Source: Actinomycetes bacterium (GTDB lineage Bacteria; Actinomycetota; Acidimicrobiia; Acidimicrobiales; JAMCPL01). Taken from it: a DNA stretch of 64,000 nucleotides. The stretch is from the NCBI GenBank assembly GCA_021846515.1, contig JAJZWU010000004.1, positions 33,382 to 97,381 of the forward strand, given 5' to 3'. Position numbers and translations under genes: made by a program. Each line of letters starts with the position of its first letter. The first letter of the stretch is position 1. Under the pieces are notes generated by a model, which searched no databases, was not told where the DNA came from, and saw only the letters and a program-made list of their open reading frames with translations. Positions 9,040 through 18,790 of the stretch are shown here, piece by piece.

Positions 9040-10782
9040 TTACTTGGGAAAATATGTCGCCAAATCACTTCCGTTGCCGGTAATAGCCAGATCAAGCTTG
9101 GCCAAGCTGGAACCATCCAAATTCCCTCTTGTACAGGCAATTAATTTATCCTTGGCAACCTCAGTCGGCCCATTTTCTCTATTGCCGGCAGCTCCCTTTG
9201 GCACATCAGCTTTTGCCAGCAATTCTGAGCCGTCCTTCAGCCTAACAATCACCCTGGAAGGAAATTTCATTGTAAAAGAATCAATAGCACTGGCATCCCA
9301 CCAAGATTGTTTAGCATCTACTCTTTGGGAGGCACTATTTGTCATAGTATCGTAGTGGGAGCTACTTCTCCTGTAGCCAGGATCTCCGCCAATCCTATCA
9401 AGGACACCACTTGGCGCAACAGGCATTCTGGCTGCCGCCCTGGCAGCTGTCTTTCTCGCTATTCCTTTTACCATTCTAGCCGCAATACGAGCTACTTCCA
9501 GCTCGTTCATGCCCTGAGGGCGCTCCCTTCCCAGCACAACACCCGCACGCAACAGCCGTCCAATACCGGCATCTGTAGCTACGGACTTAGTAGGTAGAAT
9601 GTTCTCAAATGACTCAGCTGCCTCGACACTTAAAGCTGGATCGTGGACAACGGTAGTATTTCCAGCAATTTTACGCAACCTAACTGCATTTTTAGCCAGT
9701 TGATCCGATTGTAAATCGGTGTAACTTACACCCCCATTGAGCAATGCCAAGGCTGCCATCCAGCGTAGGGAAAATGTCATGGTGACAGGAGTAGGCAGTG
9801 CATCTATTCCAGCCAACTCATCATACTCGCTGTCCGGTTGCCGATGTCCGTTCAACCTGGCATACGGCTTGGACATCAAATCCATCACGTAGCTAAGAAC
9901 GCTGGTCTCTATCCTGACCCCAGAAATCATATCGGAATCATCAATATCCAACGATAGTATCGCATCAATTAAAGTATCTACGTAAGCGCAACCTGGATAA
10001 GGCTTTATTGAAATAGTCCTGGTAACCCAAACCTCACCCAGTCCACTCAGCGCCCCTCTCAATGGAGCCTCTGAAAACGCATGCAGGAACCCGAAACTGC
10101 TATCAAGTACATCCAACGGCCCTGTAACCCCCACTGAGGCCAACCTGGCAGCTCGCAAGCCGGCACAAGTAGGTTCAGCCGCTGTAATAAGTTTGGAGTC
10201 CGGCATAAAAAATCCTGGAGTAGTCGCCCTGGGCGGAGCATATAGTGACAGTGCCAATGCATGAGCAGTCTGCTTGACGCTGAGTCTCATAAGTCTGGAG
10301 CAGACTGCTGCTGCAGCTGCAGAGTGCACAAACGACCACATTTGCCCATTCTGCCGACCTATAAGGCAAGTACCCCCCAGCCGACCTGCAATCTCATTGG
10401 CAATCACCTGTGTAATCAACTGTTCAATACCCGTGGATCCACTTTCATAGCCAACTATTGCAGGAACCAAGACAGCCGAATGTCCGGTATGAGCAAAACA
10501 TAGATAGTCGTCATAATCTTGAGCTATGGACAGAACGGTAGCTGCATAAAGAGCGTCCTCGGCACGCACCGATAGGTCGGTCCCTGCCATAGGAACATTT
10601 CCAGGAGCTGACCATTCTTTTACGGCAGCCAGCACTCGCTGAGATGCTGAATCGCCAAGTGAGGCATATATGGCTGCAACTACTGATCTCTTCTGTGCCT
10701 GTGCAAGTTCAATCACATCCGGAGGAATATCTTCAATCTTCACCGACTGGATCCACTGTGCCATCTCTTCTACTATCGCCAT
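9040..10782 (-). CDS. MmgE/PrpD family protein
   Basis: Member of the 2-methylcitrate dehydratase / cis-aconitate decarboxylase fold. AQDYDDYLCFAHTGHSA near the N-terminus matches the family signature (DxDD..HxGH). ISIKPYPGCAYVDTLIDAIL and DGSELLAKADVPKGA fit the later parts of the domain. At 580 residues it is longer than the usual ~450, partly because of an Arg/Ala-rich insert around VKGIARKTAARAAARM. The track start (10863) lies inside dnaB; ATG 10782 (MAIVEEM) or 10794 (MVYVM) follow the dnaB stop and are preferred. Substrate unknown: propionate-type 2-methylcitrate dehydration cannot be assumed, because no prpC or prpB neighbour is present. Confidence 0.78.
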   Translation of the reverse strand: MAIVEEMAQWIQSVKIEDIPPDVIELAQAQKRSVVAAIYASLGDSASQRVLAAVKEWSAPGNVPMAGTDLSVRAEDALYAATVLSIAQDYDDYLCFAHTGHSAVLVPAIVGYESGSTGIEQLITQVIANEIAGRLGGTCLIGRQNGQMWSFVHSAAAAAVCSRLMRLSVKQTAHALALSLYAPPRATTPGFFMPDSKLITAAEPTCAGLRAARLASVGVTGPLDVLDSSFGFLHAFSEAPLRGALSGLGEVWVTRTISIKPYPGCAYVDTLIDAILSLDIDDSDMISGVRIETSVLSYVMDLMSKPYARLNGHRQPDSEYDELAGIDALPTPVTMTFSLRWMAALALLNGGVSYTDLQSDQLAKNAVRLRKIAGNTTVVHDPALSVEAAESFENILPTKSVATDAGIGRLLRAGVVLGRERPQGMNELEVARIAARMVKGIARKTAARAAARMPVAPSGVLDRIGGDPGYRRSSSHYDTMTNSASQRVDAKQSWWDASAIDSFTMKFPSRVIVRLKDGSELLAKADVPKGAAGNRENGPTEVAKDKLIACTRGNLDGSSLAKLDLAITGNGSDLATYFPK

Positions 10783-10819
10783 TACATACACCATTCTACG
10801 CTCATATCTGTTACAAGTA

Positions 10820-12202
10820 TCACATAGTAGCGATGTTGCCAAAGCGAGCATAGCGATCCACAAATGACAGCTTTACGGATCCGGTAGGACCATTTCGGTG
10901 TTTTGCAATAATTATTTCAGCTGTACCTCTATCCGGTGAATCCTGATTATATACCTCATCACGATATATAAAAAGAACCACATCGGCATCCTGCTCTATG
11001 GAACCAGACTCACGCAAATCTGCCAACATGGGTCGCTTGTCCTGACGCATCTCCAACCCTCTGGAGAGCTGAGAAAGTGCAACTACCGGTACATTGAGCT
11101 CCCTGGCCAGTATCTTCAAGCCTCTTGATATCTCCGATACTTCAACCTGCCTGTTTTCTACATTGTGCCTACCTGTCATCAGCTGCATATAGTCGACTAC
11201 AATCATTCCGAGGCCATTGTTTGAAGACATGAGCCTTCGAGATTTTGCCCTTATATCCATGACTGTCAAATTCGGATTATCATCTATAAAAATCGGTGCA
11301 TCGTCAAGCTTACTTATAGCATTCCATATCTTTGACCAGTCAGATTGGCTCAGGTGACCACTTCTCAGGTGCTTAACATCCACCTGCGCTTCAGAAGAAA
11401 TTATACGCTGGGATAACTCCAGGTGACTCATCTCCAGTGAGAATAGGAGAACTGGTATCTTCTTGTGAATGGCCGCATTTGTCAATGCGCCCAACGCCCA
11501 CGAGGTTTTACCCATCGACGGACGAGCACCTACTACTATCAAATTTGACTTTTGCAACCCTGAAAGATAGCTATCTACCTCCGTATACCCAGTAGGTATG
11601 CCGGTAATAGCACGTCCCTCTTCTTGTATGCGTTCGAGCGTTTCAACGCTGAACTGAAGCAGGTCTTTGATTGGTTTAAGGCTGTCTATCACTCGCCTGC
11701 TGGCAACCTCAAAAATCATAGATTCTGCCCTATCTACCACCTCGGCAACATCCTCGGAATACTCAAAACCCATCTCGACTATATCACTTGCAACAGAAAT
11801 AAGCTTGCGTAGTAAGGAGCGCTCTTCCACTATAGTTGCGTAGTAAGACGCAGACCCCATAGAAGGTGTGGATGCCTGTAGTGAAAGTAGGACCGAGGGG
11901 TCCTCTACTGCTTCTGCAAAACCCTTGCACCGCAATTCCTCTGCCACGGTTACCGGATCAACGGGCTCTCCCTTCCCATAAAGGGAACAAATTGCTAAAA
12001 ATATCGTGCCATGTACTGGCTTATAAAAATCCTCCGGCTGGCAGTGCTCTACTGCCGTTGCAATAGCATCTCGCGATAAAAGCATCGATCCAATCAGGGC
12101 TTCTTCGGCTTCAAGATTATGCGGTGGTATACGACCACCCAACGTACCTGCCTGACGGCGCTTGGGACTATCAAAATGTGGTGTACTAATTACCTGTACC
12201 AT
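10820..12202 (-). CDS. dnaB: Replicative DNA helicase DnaB
   Basis: Hexameric 5'-3' helicase at the replication fork. The N-terminal domain starts IPPHNLEAEEALIGSMLLSRDAI. The RecA-like domain has Walker A GARPSMGKTSWALG, Walker B-region MIVVDYMQLM, and the arginine-finger region LSQLSRGLEMRQDKRPMLADLRESGSIEQDADVV. At 460 residues it is standard and intein-free. It sits ~41 kb from dnaA rather than behind rplI. The upstream gap carries a TGTGGAAAA sequence like those at dnaA (see findings). Confidence 0.97.
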   Translation of the reverse strand: MVQVISTPHFDSPKRRQAGTLGGRIPPHNLEAEEALIGSMLLSRDAIATAVEHCQPEDFYKPVHGTIFLAICSLYGKGEPVDPVTVAEELRCKGFAEAVEDPSVLLSLQASTPSMGSASYYATIVEERSLLRKLISVASDIVEMGFEYSEDVAEVVDRAESMIFEVASRRVIDSLKPIKDLLQFSVETLERIQEEGRAITGIPTGYTEVDSYLSGLQKSNLIVVGARPSMGKTSWALGALTNAAIHKKIPVLLFSLEMSHLELSQRIISSEAQVDVKHLRSGHLSQSDWSKIWNAISKLDDAPIFIDDNPNLTVMDIRAKSRRLMSSNNGLGMIVVDYMQLMTGRHNVENRQVEVSEISRGLKILARELNVPVVALSQLSRGLEMRQDKRPMLADLRESGSIEQDADVVLFIYRDEVYNQDSPDRGTAEIIIAKHRNGPTGSVKLSFVDRYARFGNIATM

Positions 12203-12376
12203 TAACTACCATCCTGCTCCTTTTGACTGTGGAAAAACAACGGGAAAGTACTGTGGAATGTCTGTGTACTTTGTCCATTCACCTATGGAAAACCTGTGCA
12301 TTATGTAATTTATAATACAGGTGGCCTGTATCACTAACGTTCACTGGTGCCAAATACGATCAAGGCTACCACTGAA
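12203..12376 (-). promoter_or_regulatory. dnaB upstream region with DnaA-box-like sites
   Basis: On the minus strand the dnaB start is preceded by AAAGGAGCAGGA. TGTGGAAAA on the plus strand (12228-12236) is the reverse complement of TTTTCCACA, one base from a standard DnaA box. ACCTGT...ACAGGT arms (about 12291-12321) flank an AT-rich stretch that could hold the -10 element. The exact promoter is not determined. Confidence 0.35.
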
Positions 12377-12523
12377 ATGGCGACAAAATTGGAGTCCTAT
12401 AACCTGGCCTGTGCATTGCGTGATCTGAAGAGTGATGTTACGCTGTTTGCCAATGACCTTGCCGTTCAGTTTACAAACAACAAAGCGGAGTCCGACCTGC
12501 GTATGGTTAAGCTCCAGCTTTAG
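12377..12523 (+). pseudogene. IS66-family transposase C-terminal remnant
   Basis: A 48-codon frame ending in TAG contains LFANDLAVQFTNNKAESDLR followed by MVKLQ. This corresponds to the F..D..VPF.NN.AERDLRMVK.Q block of IS66-type DDE transposases. Neither the catalytic upstream part nor the KISGCFRS continuation is present, and the frame stops at once. It is a fossil on the strand opposite to its neighbours. The rest of the gap (12524-12587) shows nothing else. No IS ends were found. Confidence 0.65.
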
Positions 12524-12587
12524 CCGTGGAAATGAGGTCAAGATTGCAATGACTCACCTCATACTCAGGTCATGGTCAGGATAAGGC

Positions 12588-14108
12588 TCAGGACAGTGCT
12601 TTTAACAATGCAGCAGCCTCGGGATCTCCAAACTCACTAAAGGCCACGGTAGCAGCATGAACCCTCATGGAATAATCATTGTCTGCATCTCTGGCTATAG
12701 CCATAAGAGGGCATAGCTCAGACAGTCCCATGGATCGCATCCTCTGCGACCAGCGCCGTGCTGTGTCAATATCCAAACGGGGAGCAATTCTGGATGCTAC
12801 AGCCAGTGTTGCAAGGATTTCCTCTTCACCTTGAAAAAATTTGTACGCCCCTTCAAGTAGGCTATTTGCACAGTTCTTCCCTATATTTAGAGCTTGTGCT
12901 ACTACAAGGCGGCGCGTAGAGGTATCCAACTTAGCAGCAATTTCCAATACAGAACGATTATAGCCGGTGTTTGCTGCGGACTCTCCGTCTGCTCTGTCAC
13001 CACCTGCAGCATTTGGACTGCCCGCGCCGCCGTCATTCTTGGCATCATTCCCAGTCGTTTTCACCTCGCTAGAATCGTACCCGGTGCTGCCAGCATTGCC
13101 GATAACTCCCATAATACATGCGATAATAAAAGATAGTACGTTCCAGGGAAGTCCCTCGCTTGGATAGTTTTGAGGGGGGAACTCGGCATTCAACTGCCCA
13201 TACAGCTCAATAGCCTTATCAGCATCATCCATCCAGAGAGCTACCTGCAATGCAGATTTCAAGGCCATCCAAGCCAGTACGCCGTGCTGGTCGTCTGCGG
13301 AGGCTGCTGCAAGAAGATCCTCCAGCGCTTCGTTAAGCTGATTTGCCGCCCAGCGTGCCTTGCCGATTTTTAATAGCATAATGGCTCGCTCATAGCCGGA
13401 CATCTGGTAGTTGATCGATTCCTTGATCGATTCCTCAAGTATTGCCAGTTTAAGATTTCTTTCTGCTTTTTTCTTTGAGTCTGCACGCGAAATTGCATAT
13501 CCGAAATGAATAATTTCACATGTATGATCCTCTTGTATCAGGAGCTGCCGACCGGGTATCTTGCTTACGACTCGCTCATGCAATCTACCCGACCAGCATG
13601 CCTCTTCCCTTCTGAACAACCTAACAGCCGGATGAGTTACTGCAGGCGCATCACTCCAGAACACGCTCGACACATCGGCACTACCGTCTACTTCGCCATG
13701 GCTACCAACCATCACAGCCCTACTGCTACTATCCAAACTGTCGGCCACCAAGACGTTACGAATATTTACTTCAAAAGCCTGTGCGTATCCATTATCAAGA
13801 AGGAGGCGTCGTATCCCATTTTCTACCTTACAATACAACACTTCGTCGGCATCTATTGACAGAATCCATTCCGAGTTACATAATTCAAGCGCCCTGTTAC
13901 GAGCGGCAGCAAAATCGTCATCCCAGTAACCTTGAACTGTCTTTGCTCCACACCTTCCAGCAATACCAAGAGTTTCATCATGCGATCCTGTATCGTAGAC
14001 CAATACACTGTCGACCAGACCGCTCAATGACTCCAAACAGGCAGAAATGTTATCAGCTTCGTCCAATGTTATTATACAGGCTTGAAGAAGCTCAGGCCTG
14101 ATGGACAT
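12588..14108 (-). CDS. Family-2 glycosyltransferase with TPR-like C-terminus
   Basis: N-terminal ~230 residues form a GT2 domain: ACIITLDEADNISACLESL, VLVYDTGSHDET, and the DxD metal/nucleotide-sugar motif in WILSIDADEVLY. The remaining ~270 residues are helical and repeat-like (RAIMLLKIGKARWAANQLNEALEDLLAAA), resembling TPRs. A low-complexity Gly/Asp/Asn segment (SSEVKTTGNDAKNDGGAGSP) sits between. No membrane helix is seen. Acceptor unknown. The start overlaps the end of the CDF gene by 17 bp, so it is the second gene of an operon. Confidence 0.82.
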   Translation of the reverse strand: MSIRPELLQACIITLDEADNISACLESLSGLVDSVLVYDTGSHDETLGIAGRCGAKTVQGYWDDDFAAARNRALELCNSEWILSIDADEVLYCKVENGIRRLLLDNGYAQAFEVNIRNVLVADSLDSSSRAVMVGSHGEVDGSADVSSVFWSDAPAVTHPAVRLFRREEACWSGRLHERVVSKIPGRQLLIQEDHTCEIIHFGYAISRADSKKKAERNLKLAILEESIKESINYQMSGYERAIMLLKIGKARWAANQLNEALEDLLAAASADDQHGVLAWMALKSALQVALWMDDADKAIELYGQLNAEFPPQNYPSEGLPWNVLSFIIACIMGVIGNAGSTGYDSSEVKTTGNDAKNDGGAGSPNAAGGDRADGESAANTGYNRSVLEIAAKLDTSTRRLVVAQALNIGKNCANSLLEGAYKFFQGEEEILATLAVASRIAPRLDIDTARRWSQRMRSMGLSELCPLMAIARDADNDYSMRVHAATVAFSEFGDPEAAALLKALS

Positions 14109-15009
14109 TATGACTCTCGTCTACCTGTTCGCAGGGCTCGCATTCAAGCTCAAGCGTGGCATGAGCTATCCCATATGACGTGCTCAATACAGTCTTCAAG
14201 GCATCCGACACGATTTGTGCCTCCTCAAGGCTCGGGTGCCCCTGAACCACTACGTGACCCGAAAGAACTCTGTATTCACGAGAGAGGCTCCAGATATGTA
14301 GGTCGTGCACGCCTGCCACTCCCACAACCGCCTCCATCCCTGCCTGAATTACTGATGGGTCGATATCTGCCGGGGTATTCTCCATAAGAACACCTACGCT
14401 CTCTTTCAGTAGCCCATAGGCAATATAAAGTATGAACACTGCAACAAATAACGGCACAATGGCATCTATCTGCACAAATGATGGGTCTATAATGAGTACG
14501 ACACCGGCCACAATGACAGCCAGTGATGCCATGACATCAGCCACCGCATGAAACAGAGAGGTTCTCATATTGAGATCAAGTGTCTTATCGTTTAGCACAA
14601 ACGCTGCGGCGCCATTCAGTATAAAAGCACCCAAAGCAGCAAGCATGAGAACAAGCCCATCAACTTTCTCGGGATGCAGCAACCTGACAATACTTTCGGC
14701 AATAATGCCTACCGTAACTATACTGATTAAAGCCATATTGGCCAGCGCTGCAAGTACTGTTGCCCGATGTCCTCCGTAGGATCTTCTCTCGTCACGAGGT
14801 GCAGCAGCCCAATACACTGCAAACAGAGAGAGAATTATGCCACCGGCATCAACCAAATTATGTCCGGCATCAGCCAAAAGTGCTACCGAATTGGCAAACA
14901 GGCCAAAAACGATCTCGCCGGCGGCAATAAAAATCTGCAATGCAACCGCTGCCGTCAAGCGCTGCCTCCTGCTCATCTCCCGTCCTTCCCAGGAAAAGCC
15001 TGGGGCCAT
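14092..15009 (-). CDS. Cation diffusion facilitator (CDF) metal exporter, CzcD-like
   Basis: A 305-residue proton-coupled divalent-metal exporter with six predicted membrane helices and a cytoplasmic C-terminal metal-binding domain. The zinc-site helices carry LLADAGHNLVDAGG (helix 2) and LFHAVADVMAS (helix 5), the HxxxD/DxxxD arrangement typical of Zn/Co/Cd exporters. The C-terminal domain contains GVHDLHIWSLS and ends Cys/Glu/His-rich (LECEPCEQVDESHNVH), which may add metal ligands. Start 15009, or ATG 14976 (MSRRQRL). Confidence 0.9.
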   Translation of the reverse strand: MAPGFSWEGREMSRRQRLTAAVALQIFIAAGEIVFGLFANSVALLADAGHNLVDAGGIILSLFAVYWAAAPRDERRSYGGHRATVLAALANMALISIVTVGIIAESIVRLLHPEKVDGLVLMLAALGAFILNGAAAFVLNDKTLDLNMRTSLFHAVADVMASLAVIVAGVVLIIDPSFVQIDAIVPLFVAVFILYIAYGLLKESVGVLMENTPADIDPSVIQAGMEAVVGVAGVHDLHIWSLSREYRVLSGHVVVQGHPSLEEAQIVSDALKTVLSTSYGIAHATLELECEPCEQVDESHNVHQA

Positions 15010-15111
15010 ACTCTTATTTTAGCCACAACCATCCAAGTGCTCCGAAAAGGCATTTCAAAGGTTTGATAGTCGCCAACATCGCCAATTGCACCATTGCCAC
15101 TCACACTAAGA

Positions 15112-16905
15112 CTATCCGAGCGGTCCAAACCATTTCGTATCAGTGTTTCCACTACGGTAACAGTTGACCAGATGCTCAAACCACTTACTGCTTTCATCCA
15201 ATCCACCGTTGCGATTACGCCTAAGCCAGAGCGATCTATATATTTCCTGTATATGGGCCAGATTGGAAATGAGTTCGTCGCGTTGCGTACTTGGAACAGA
15301 TGAAAGACTGCCGTCACGTTCCAGTCTGAAACCGGCATCTTTAATGGCAAGCTTCAACCAGTCTGCTCCAGCTCTTATTTCGTCTACGACATAATCTATG
15401 TTCCGCGCATCACCTGCAGCACAATCATATGAGCTACAAGAAGCGATACTCTCGTCTATAAAACAAGCTATTCTTTCCAGGTCTTCAAGTGTAAGGCCGG
15501 TGGTAAGACCCGACCCTACCGGAAACTGAGGTAACAACAGATGAAGCACCAACGCAGACATGTTGGGAGGTTTGGGCACAACCATATCATGGACTTGGCC
15601 AAGAGAGACCAGCGCTTCTCCTACCTCTGGACATGGAGAACCAAACATATGTATACCTGTCAACCTTCCCAAAGATGAAATATCTATCCAACTATTATCG
15701 TTATACGACCATGACATTGCTGCTGCTATAAGCAGGCCGGGAAACATAACGGGAAGCTGCTGATGGTGTCCCATATCTCCCCAGTCACAAATCATGAGCC
15801 CCTGTGAACCATACTCTATCCCAGCTTGAGCCGCTTCACTAATATTTCTCAAAGCATTGCTCAATCTGCCGGTTAAAGATAGCCAGCTTGAAGTACCGCA
15901 GCAGGTGTAAGTGGGTATTTCTCGTGATGAGAGTTGTTCCAGATGAGAGGCAAACGGGTGCCCGGCATCATAGCCCCATTCGCACACAGTAGTGCCATCC
16001 GGCAATTCATCTATCAGATTGGGATGTGAGTTCAAGTAGTCGCCCCAGACCATAACCTGACGATCCCTCAGCGGGCTGGTCTCTCTCAGTCGCTTCAGCC
16101 AATCCACCCACTGATGGGAACGCTCTCCCTTAAGTTCCCAGGGCTCATCCATGCCCACATGAGCATAAGGACTGTCAAACAACGGAAGAAGCTCTTCCAG
16201 AAGCTGCGATACGAGCAAGAACGATCCTGGCTTCTCCGGATCAATTGTCGTAGGCTTCCGTTCAATGCCAAACAGCCAGTAAAATCCATCTGGCTCAATA
16301 GCCAGCTGCCTGTAACGATCGTGTACAAGCCAGCGCTCCATGTGACCCAGGGTATTTTGATGAGGAACCAGATCTATACCAAATTCACGGCATGTTGCCT
16401 TCACGTGCTCTATGTCGTCAGCGGTATAGGGATCGGCATATTTCCATACTTCATCGTGTCCGGTGTAGGCAAAAGTATGTTCCATATATAGATGTAACTG
16501 ATTAAATTTAAGCCTGGCGAGTAGCTCAATAATGTAATCCATAGTTTCGAGGGTAGGAACTTTGGTACGCGATATATCCAGCATGACGCTTCTAACAAGG
16601 AAGTCTGGCCAATCCGTAATACGGCAGGCTGGAATCAGATTACCGGAGCTACTATCTCCCTCGTTCCCCCCAGATAGCGACAGGTCTGACAGGCGAATCA
16701 ACTGCCCCAGGGTAACTTCCGCGTACCTAAGACCATCTTCATCGGCAGCCATAATAGTTACTCCTGCTTCTGCGGCAATAATTCTATACCCTTGAGAGGG
16801 TAGGGAGTCATCCATTACTACATTGGTTATCGTCGCACCGACCAACTTACCGGATGGATCGAGATGAACACTACGAGGATAAGGAATTAGCTCAATTTCA
16901 GGCAT
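15112..16905 (-). CDS. Glycoside hydrolase family 20-like (beta-N-acetylhexosaminidase type)
   Basis: A 597-residue protein with an N-terminal GH20 domain-2-like (zincin-like) part followed by a TIM barrel. MLDISRTKVPTLETMDYIIE opens the barrel, and LARLKFNQLHLYMEHTFAY follows. The catalytic Asp-Glu pair is in YAHVGMDEPWEL (near residue 250), where family members usually read HxGxDE. No signal peptide is visible, so it may act on imported amino sugars. The C-terminal ~150 residues are helical. The downstream CDF gene starts ~100 bp after its stop. Confidence 0.82.
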   Translation of the reverse strand: MPEIELIPYPRSVHLDPSGKLVGATITNVVMDDSLPSQGYRIIAAEAGVTIMAADEDGLRYAEVTLGQLIRLSDLSLSGGNEGDSSSGNLIPACRITDWPDFLVRSVMLDISRTKVPTLETMDYIIELLARLKFNQLHLYMEHTFAYTGHDEVWKYADPYTADDIEHVKATCREFGIDLVPHQNTLGHMERWLVHDRYRQLAIEPDGFYWLFGIERKPTTIDPEKPGSFLLVSQLLEELLPLFDSPYAHVGMDEPWELKGERSHQWVDWLKRLRETSPLRDRQVMVWGDYLNSHPNLIDELPDGTTVCEWGYDAGHPFASHLEQLSSREIPTYTCCGTSSWLSLTGRLSNALRNISEAAQAGIEYGSQGLMICDWGDMGHHQQLPVMFPGLLIAAAMSWSYNDNSWIDISSLGRLTGIHMFGSPCPEVGEALVSLGQVHDMVVPKPPNMSALVLHLLLPQFPVGSGLTTGLTLEDLERIACFIDESIASCSSYDCAAGDARNIDYVVDEIRAGADWLKLAIKDAGFRLERDGSLSSVPSTQRDELISNLAHIQEIYRSLWLRRNRNGGLDESSKWFEHLVNCYRSGNTDTKWFGPLG

Positions 16906-16993
16906 ATGCCCACTTTACCATTGCCTGTGGCGCGTAATGTTGGGTTGAACTATTAGCTACCACATGTAAGCAATAAATTTCCCTTGATGGACA

Positions 16994-17836
16994 TCACCAC
17001 AATGACCCAGGCCTATCTCCTGCCCCTATCATCGCCTGCAGCATATTGCTGACGATCTCAAGGTCAGTCGCATGGGTAACCCCTATACAACGACCCCTAC
17101 CGGTTAGCACCTTAAAAGTTTCCGCTACGCCTCCTCCAAGCATATCGCCAACCACATCAGGCAAAAGTATCTCCTCGGTACCATTATTGCTGGCAAGCCC
17201 TCTCTCTACTGCTGCTGCCAGGTAATCTAACATGCCGGGTTGAAAGCCCCATAGATTCATAGATACCGGCACATCGGGATCGAGCACCGATGGCACAAGG
17301 CCGTCTTTTGAAATATACTCGTCTTTATTTATACGACTTACCTGTTTGCGTTCGGTAATTGACCTCAAGGCACCGTCATCACCGACAAGGCATATCCCTC
17401 TTGTAACCGGAGCATCAGTAATAATAGTATTGCTCAGGGAAAAAGCCACCAGGCAATTAGAATCGGATGTGTTCAAATGTTCTTTTAGCTTGGCTAAAGC
17501 ATCGGCGCCATAAATGTCGTCTCCGTTGACTATCCCAAATGGCCCCTTATCTTTCAATTCTTTTTCGGCACATACTATCGCATGTGCAGTTCCCAGTGGT
17601 ACCTCTTGATGAGCAAAAGACACATCTATCTTCCCTCTCCAACATCGCGATATATGGTAACGGATTGCAGGACCGGTTTTCGGGCCCGTAATAACCGTTA
17701 TGCCATCAAAGCCCGCCCTTAGCGCGTCAGACGCTGTAATGTCAATAAGGGCATCACCATCAGAACCTACCGGGGCCAAAGGTTTGCAGCCTCCAAAGCG
17801 TTTACCCATGCCTGCTGCGAGCATTACCAGTTGCAT
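16994..17836 (-). CDS. Sugar-phosphate nucleotidyltransferase-like protein
   Basis: Rossmann-like NTP-transferase domain: MLAAGMGKRFGGCKPLAPVG is the nucleotide-binding signature (GxGxR...K), and FGIVNGDDIYGADAL holds the metal Asp. About 280 residues. The activated sugar cannot be named. ATG 17836 gives MQLVMLAAG; TTG 17842, directly after the fabH stop, is the alternative start. It is third in an apparent operon thiolase-fabH-nucleotidyltransferase, with essentially no spacing. Confidence 0.8.
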   Translation of the reverse strand: MQLVMLAAGMGKRFGGCKPLAPVGSDGDALIDITASDALRAGFDGITVITGPKTGPAIRYHISRCWRGKIDVSFAHQEVPLGTAHAIVCAEKELKDKGPFGIVNGDDIYGADALAKLKEHLNTSDSNCLVAFSLSNTIITDAPVTRGICLVGDDGALRSITERKQVSRINKDEYISKDGLVPSVLDPDVPVSMNLWGFQPGMLDYLAAAVERGLASNNGTEEILLPDVVGDMLGGGVAETFKVLTGRGRCIGVTHATDLEIVSNMLQAMIGAGDRPGSLW

Positions 17837-17842
17837 CCGCAA

Positions 17843-18790
17843 TCAGCCTCCAAAACGCAGCAATGCACTACCCCATGTCATACCTGCACCAAATCCAGAA
17901 AGGAGAACTGTATCACCCTTTTTCAATTTCCCCTCTTGAATAGCAGCCACCAGGGCAAGCGGTATGGACGAGGAAGAGGTATTCCCGTAACGATCTATAG
18001 TAATCATGGCCTTCTCGGGAGGTATGCCCAATCTCTCTCGGGCAGCTTCTACAATTCGTGCGTTTGCCTGATGGGGAACAAAAAGATCGATACTTTCACT
18101 GCTTATGCCGGCTCTACTCAGTGCATTTTGCGCTGAGTTTACAATTATCCTGACCGCCCGCCGGAATACCTCCTTGCCATCCATAAATAGATACCCTCCA
18201 TGGTCGCAATAGAGAAGATGCTTCAGAGAACCATCAGCGCCAAGATCCCATGAAAGCAACTCACCGGGGCCCTCGGTGGCCTCCAAAACTATTCCTGCGG
18301 CACCGTCGCCAATTACTACCGCCAATGTACGCTCATCCATGTTTGTAATAGATGACAGGGTCTCCGACCCTATAAGAAGTATGCGCTTGGCACCTACACT
18401 TATAAGGCCATGCGCCACTACCATTGAATAGACAAAGCCCGAACAGGCCGCATTGAGATCAAAAGCGCCTCCAGCGATACCCAGAGCATTCTGAACTGTA
18501 GCTGAGGTACCAGGAACACGTTCGTCCGGCGTAGTGGTTGCAAGAAGCAGTATATCTATATCCTCAGGCAATACTCCGGCTGACTCCAGGGCTTCCTTCC
18601 CGGCCATAATTGCCAATTCTGCAGTAGTGCCTCCAATATGGCGCTCTTTTATGCCAGTACGCTCGGTGATCCACTCATCGCTGGTATCCAGCCGAGCTTC
18701 CAGGTCGGCATTGGTTACTATCGTCGGAGGGAGACCTACTCCCCAGCCGGTAGTCACCGCACCTGAATGCTTATGGTTAGAGAGTGTCAT
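17843..18790 (-). CDS. fabH: Beta-ketoacyl-ACP synthase III (FabH-type)
   Basis: Condensing enzyme of the KAS III family, 315 residues. The Cys-His-Asn triad is complete: NAACSGFVYSMV (Cys near residue 115), PHQANARIVEA (His), and DRYGNTSSSSIPLAL (Asn). The N-terminus has DEWITERTGIKERHI, and the C-terminus ends SGFGAGMTWGSALLRF. It starts acyl chains from acyl-CoA plus malonyl-ACP. Pairing with a thiolase rather than fabD/acpP suggests a side role in acyl or polyketide-like metabolism. The start overlaps the thiolase stop by 4 bp. Confidence 0.92.
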   Translation of the reverse strand: MTLSNHKHSGAVTTGWGVGLPPTIVTNADLEARLDTSDEWITERTGIKERHIGGTTAELAIMAGKEALESAGVLPEDIDILLLATTTPDERVPGTSATVQNALGIAGGAFDLNAACSGFVYSMVVAHGLISVGAKRILLIGSETLSSITNMDERTLAVVIGDGAAGIVLEATEGPGELLSWDLGADGSLKHLLYCDHGGYLFMDGKEVFRRAVRIIVNSAQNALSRAGISSESIDLFVPHQANARIVEAARERLGIPPEKAMITIDRYGNTSSSSIPLALVAAIQEGKLKKGDTVLLSGFGAGMTWGSALLRFGG

